Origin: Aequorivita antarctica
GTDB taxonomy: Bacteria; Bacteroidota; Bacteroidia; Flavobacteriales; Flavobacteriaceae
DNA: 64,000 nt
Direction of reading: 5' to 3'
NCBI RefSeq assembly: GCF_007997155.1
Contig: NZ_VORT01000005.1
Location: forward strand, 226,065-290,064
The notes under the pieces are model-generated. The model searched no databases. It was not told where the DNA came from and was given only the letters and a program-made list of their open reading frames with translations. Positions 63,190 through 64,000 of the stretch are shown in pieces. Positions within the stretch are counted from its first letter, which is position 1, and each line of letters opens with the position of its first letter. Both the position numbers and the translations under genes were made by a program.

Positions 63190-63433
63190 AACTCCGGCGT
63201 GCTTTTTAAAAGCTTGTCTATTTATCGTTGCATTTGTAATGCCCTTCAGGAACTTTTGAAACCGACAAAATAGTTATACTTGGTATTCTCCCCGATTAAA
63301 ATGCAGGCTGTTTCGGTTTTCCGTTATGAAGTAATACGGCATTGCCATATATTTGAAATTATCAAAAACTAGTTGCGCTGATGTGCCGGATAGCAAGAAT
63401 AGACTTGTCGTATATATACATGTTGTAAAGCAT
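63190..63433 (+). repeat. Dispersed mosaic repeat, copy I
   Basis: Blocks GGCGTGCTTTTTAAAAGC, GCATTTGTAATGC, TTATACTTGGTATTCTCCCC, TTTCGGTTTTCCGTTATG, then AACTAGTTG, TGTGCCGGATA and TACATGTTGTAAAGCATT, shared with copy H. It fills the gap between the VOC and lipoprotein genes. Confidence 0.87.
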
Positions 63434-63438
63434 TAAAA

Positions 63439-63849
63439 ATGAACCGACTTCTATTAATAGTCGCCATACTATCATTTGTTAGTTGTAAAACAGACACCGA
63501 ACTGTTTGATGAAGTAAATGAAATGGCTCAATTTGATAAAGTTTACAAGCCGACCTTGATTCAATCAGGAAAAGAAAGTGGTTTTCTTGAACCTATGGCA
63601 GAATACAGTCTTTTCAGAATCGACTCTTTAGATTTTCGAAACTTGGAAAATTCAATTTTGGCAAATGATAGGTTTAAGGAAGGTTCCTTTTACTTCAACA
63701 TTGAATTGAACGACTTCATATATAATAATGACCTCGAAATAGTAAATATGTCCAAATCATTAATCACAGAGAACGAATATGACAAAATCTACTACCTTTA
63801 TTTACTGTCGGACAGAGAAACTTTTGCAGTTTACAAAGTCAATCACTAA
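63439..63849 (+). CDS. Small lipoprotein of unknown function
   Basis: The 136-residue protein has a lipoprotein signal peptide (MNRLLLIVAILSFVSC, lipobox Cys at 16) and a soluble mature part with FRIDSLDFRNLENSILAN. No family is recognised. It begins only about 6 bp after repeat copy I, as a cassette gene would. Confidence 0.65.
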   Translation: MNRLLLIVAILSFVSCKTDTELFDEVNEMAQFDKVYKPTLIQSGKESGFLEPMAEYSLFRIDSLDFRNLENSILANDRFKEGSFYFNIELNDFIYNNDLEIVNMSKSLITENEYDKIYYLYLLSDRETFAVYKVNH

Positions 63850-64000
63850 ATAAAAAAAACTGCATATAACAAAGGTAACCGTTGCACAACCCCATAATTT
63901 ATAAAAACCCAACCCATATAAGCCGCTTTAAGCGATTTTGTTTTTTAGTTCAGCGTTGGGAATGGGCAGAATTTGGAACCGTTAAAAAGAGGGGATGCTT
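63850..64000. other. Spacer with start of another boundary element
   Basis: Contains CTGCATATAACAAAGG, CCGTTGCACAACC, then ATAAGCCGCTTTAAGC (63,919-63,934), the same block that opens repeat copy E. The element continues past the window. Confidence 0.5.

Noticed and set aside
40849..63433. Dispersed repeats as a CRISPR array
   Set aside because: Copies are 60-340 bp, separated by genes, and lack uniform short spacers; no cas gene is present.
1..64000. Retron, diversity-generating element, tRNA, rRNA or complete insertion sequence
   Set aside because: No reverse transcriptase, transposase or RNA-gene structure was found on reading both strands.

Overview
The window comes from a low-GC Bacteroidota chromosome, most probably a Flavobacteriaceae member. 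The signs are type IX secretion (T9SS) C-terminal sorting domains, a SusC/SusD pair, delta-60 repeats, Bacteroidetes-type conjugation genes (TraE-N, RteC), promoters of the TTG-N19-TAnnTTTG kind and almost no Shine-Dalgarno signal. No tRNA, rRNA, CRISPR array or complete insertion sequence was seen.

Region 1 (1-22,015) is an integrative conjugative element (ICE). It starts with the tail of a probable mobilisation gene and a VirD4/MobC coupling protein. A defence cargo follows: a complete Gabija pair (GajA nuclease/ATPase and GajB helicase) behind a nuclease-like gene, then a divergent Schlafen/AlbA-type ATP-binding regulator. Next is a compact, overlapping minus-strand transfer operon read traE-F-G-I-J-K-M-N plus a small lipoprotein. 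After a peptidoglycan amidase, a T9SS-exported delta-60 protein and an endonuclease-like protein come a DnaC-like ATPase, a replication-type protein, an excisionase-like HTH protein and RteC.

Region 2 (22,038-35,052) is probably cargo. An alpha-oxoamine-synthase/GNAT fusion lies 22 bp upstream of rteC in the same direction. Divergent from it are a small STAS-like gene and a PAS-AraC regulator broken by an in-frame TGA. These are followed by a MauE/DoxX-type redox membrane protein, a small exported four-cysteine peptide, and convergently an S9 peptidase with a SusC/SusD importer. They may form one secretion, uptake and signalling unit, which is my inference.

Region 3 (35,053-52,521) is a defence and toxin-antitoxin island: an XRE regulator, an AAA ATPase/subtilase pair (IetAS-like) with a third DUF2188 gene behind a striking promoter carrying four 20-bp phased repeats, a HEPN-like protein, a trypsin-like protease, a CmdTAC-like antitoxin/SecB-chaperone/ART toxin trio, a DNA-binding antitoxin with a Doc toxin, an LpxR-like protein, HipBA, and a PNPOx/phosphoesterase pair.

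Region 4 (52,945-64,000) holds an ABC transporter/M1 peptidase pair, a carboxypeptidase-regulatory-domain protein, a cupin, a T9SS-sorted protein, an AraC regulator with a VOC protein, and a lipoprotein.

From about 40.8 to 63.4 kb the modules are separated by at least nine same-orientation copies of a mosaic, hairpin-rich repeat, mostly placed just after a module's last stop codon. On the minus strand at 57.7-59.05 kb there are different, attC-like boundary elements. This cassette-like layout is the main structure not explained by the genes.
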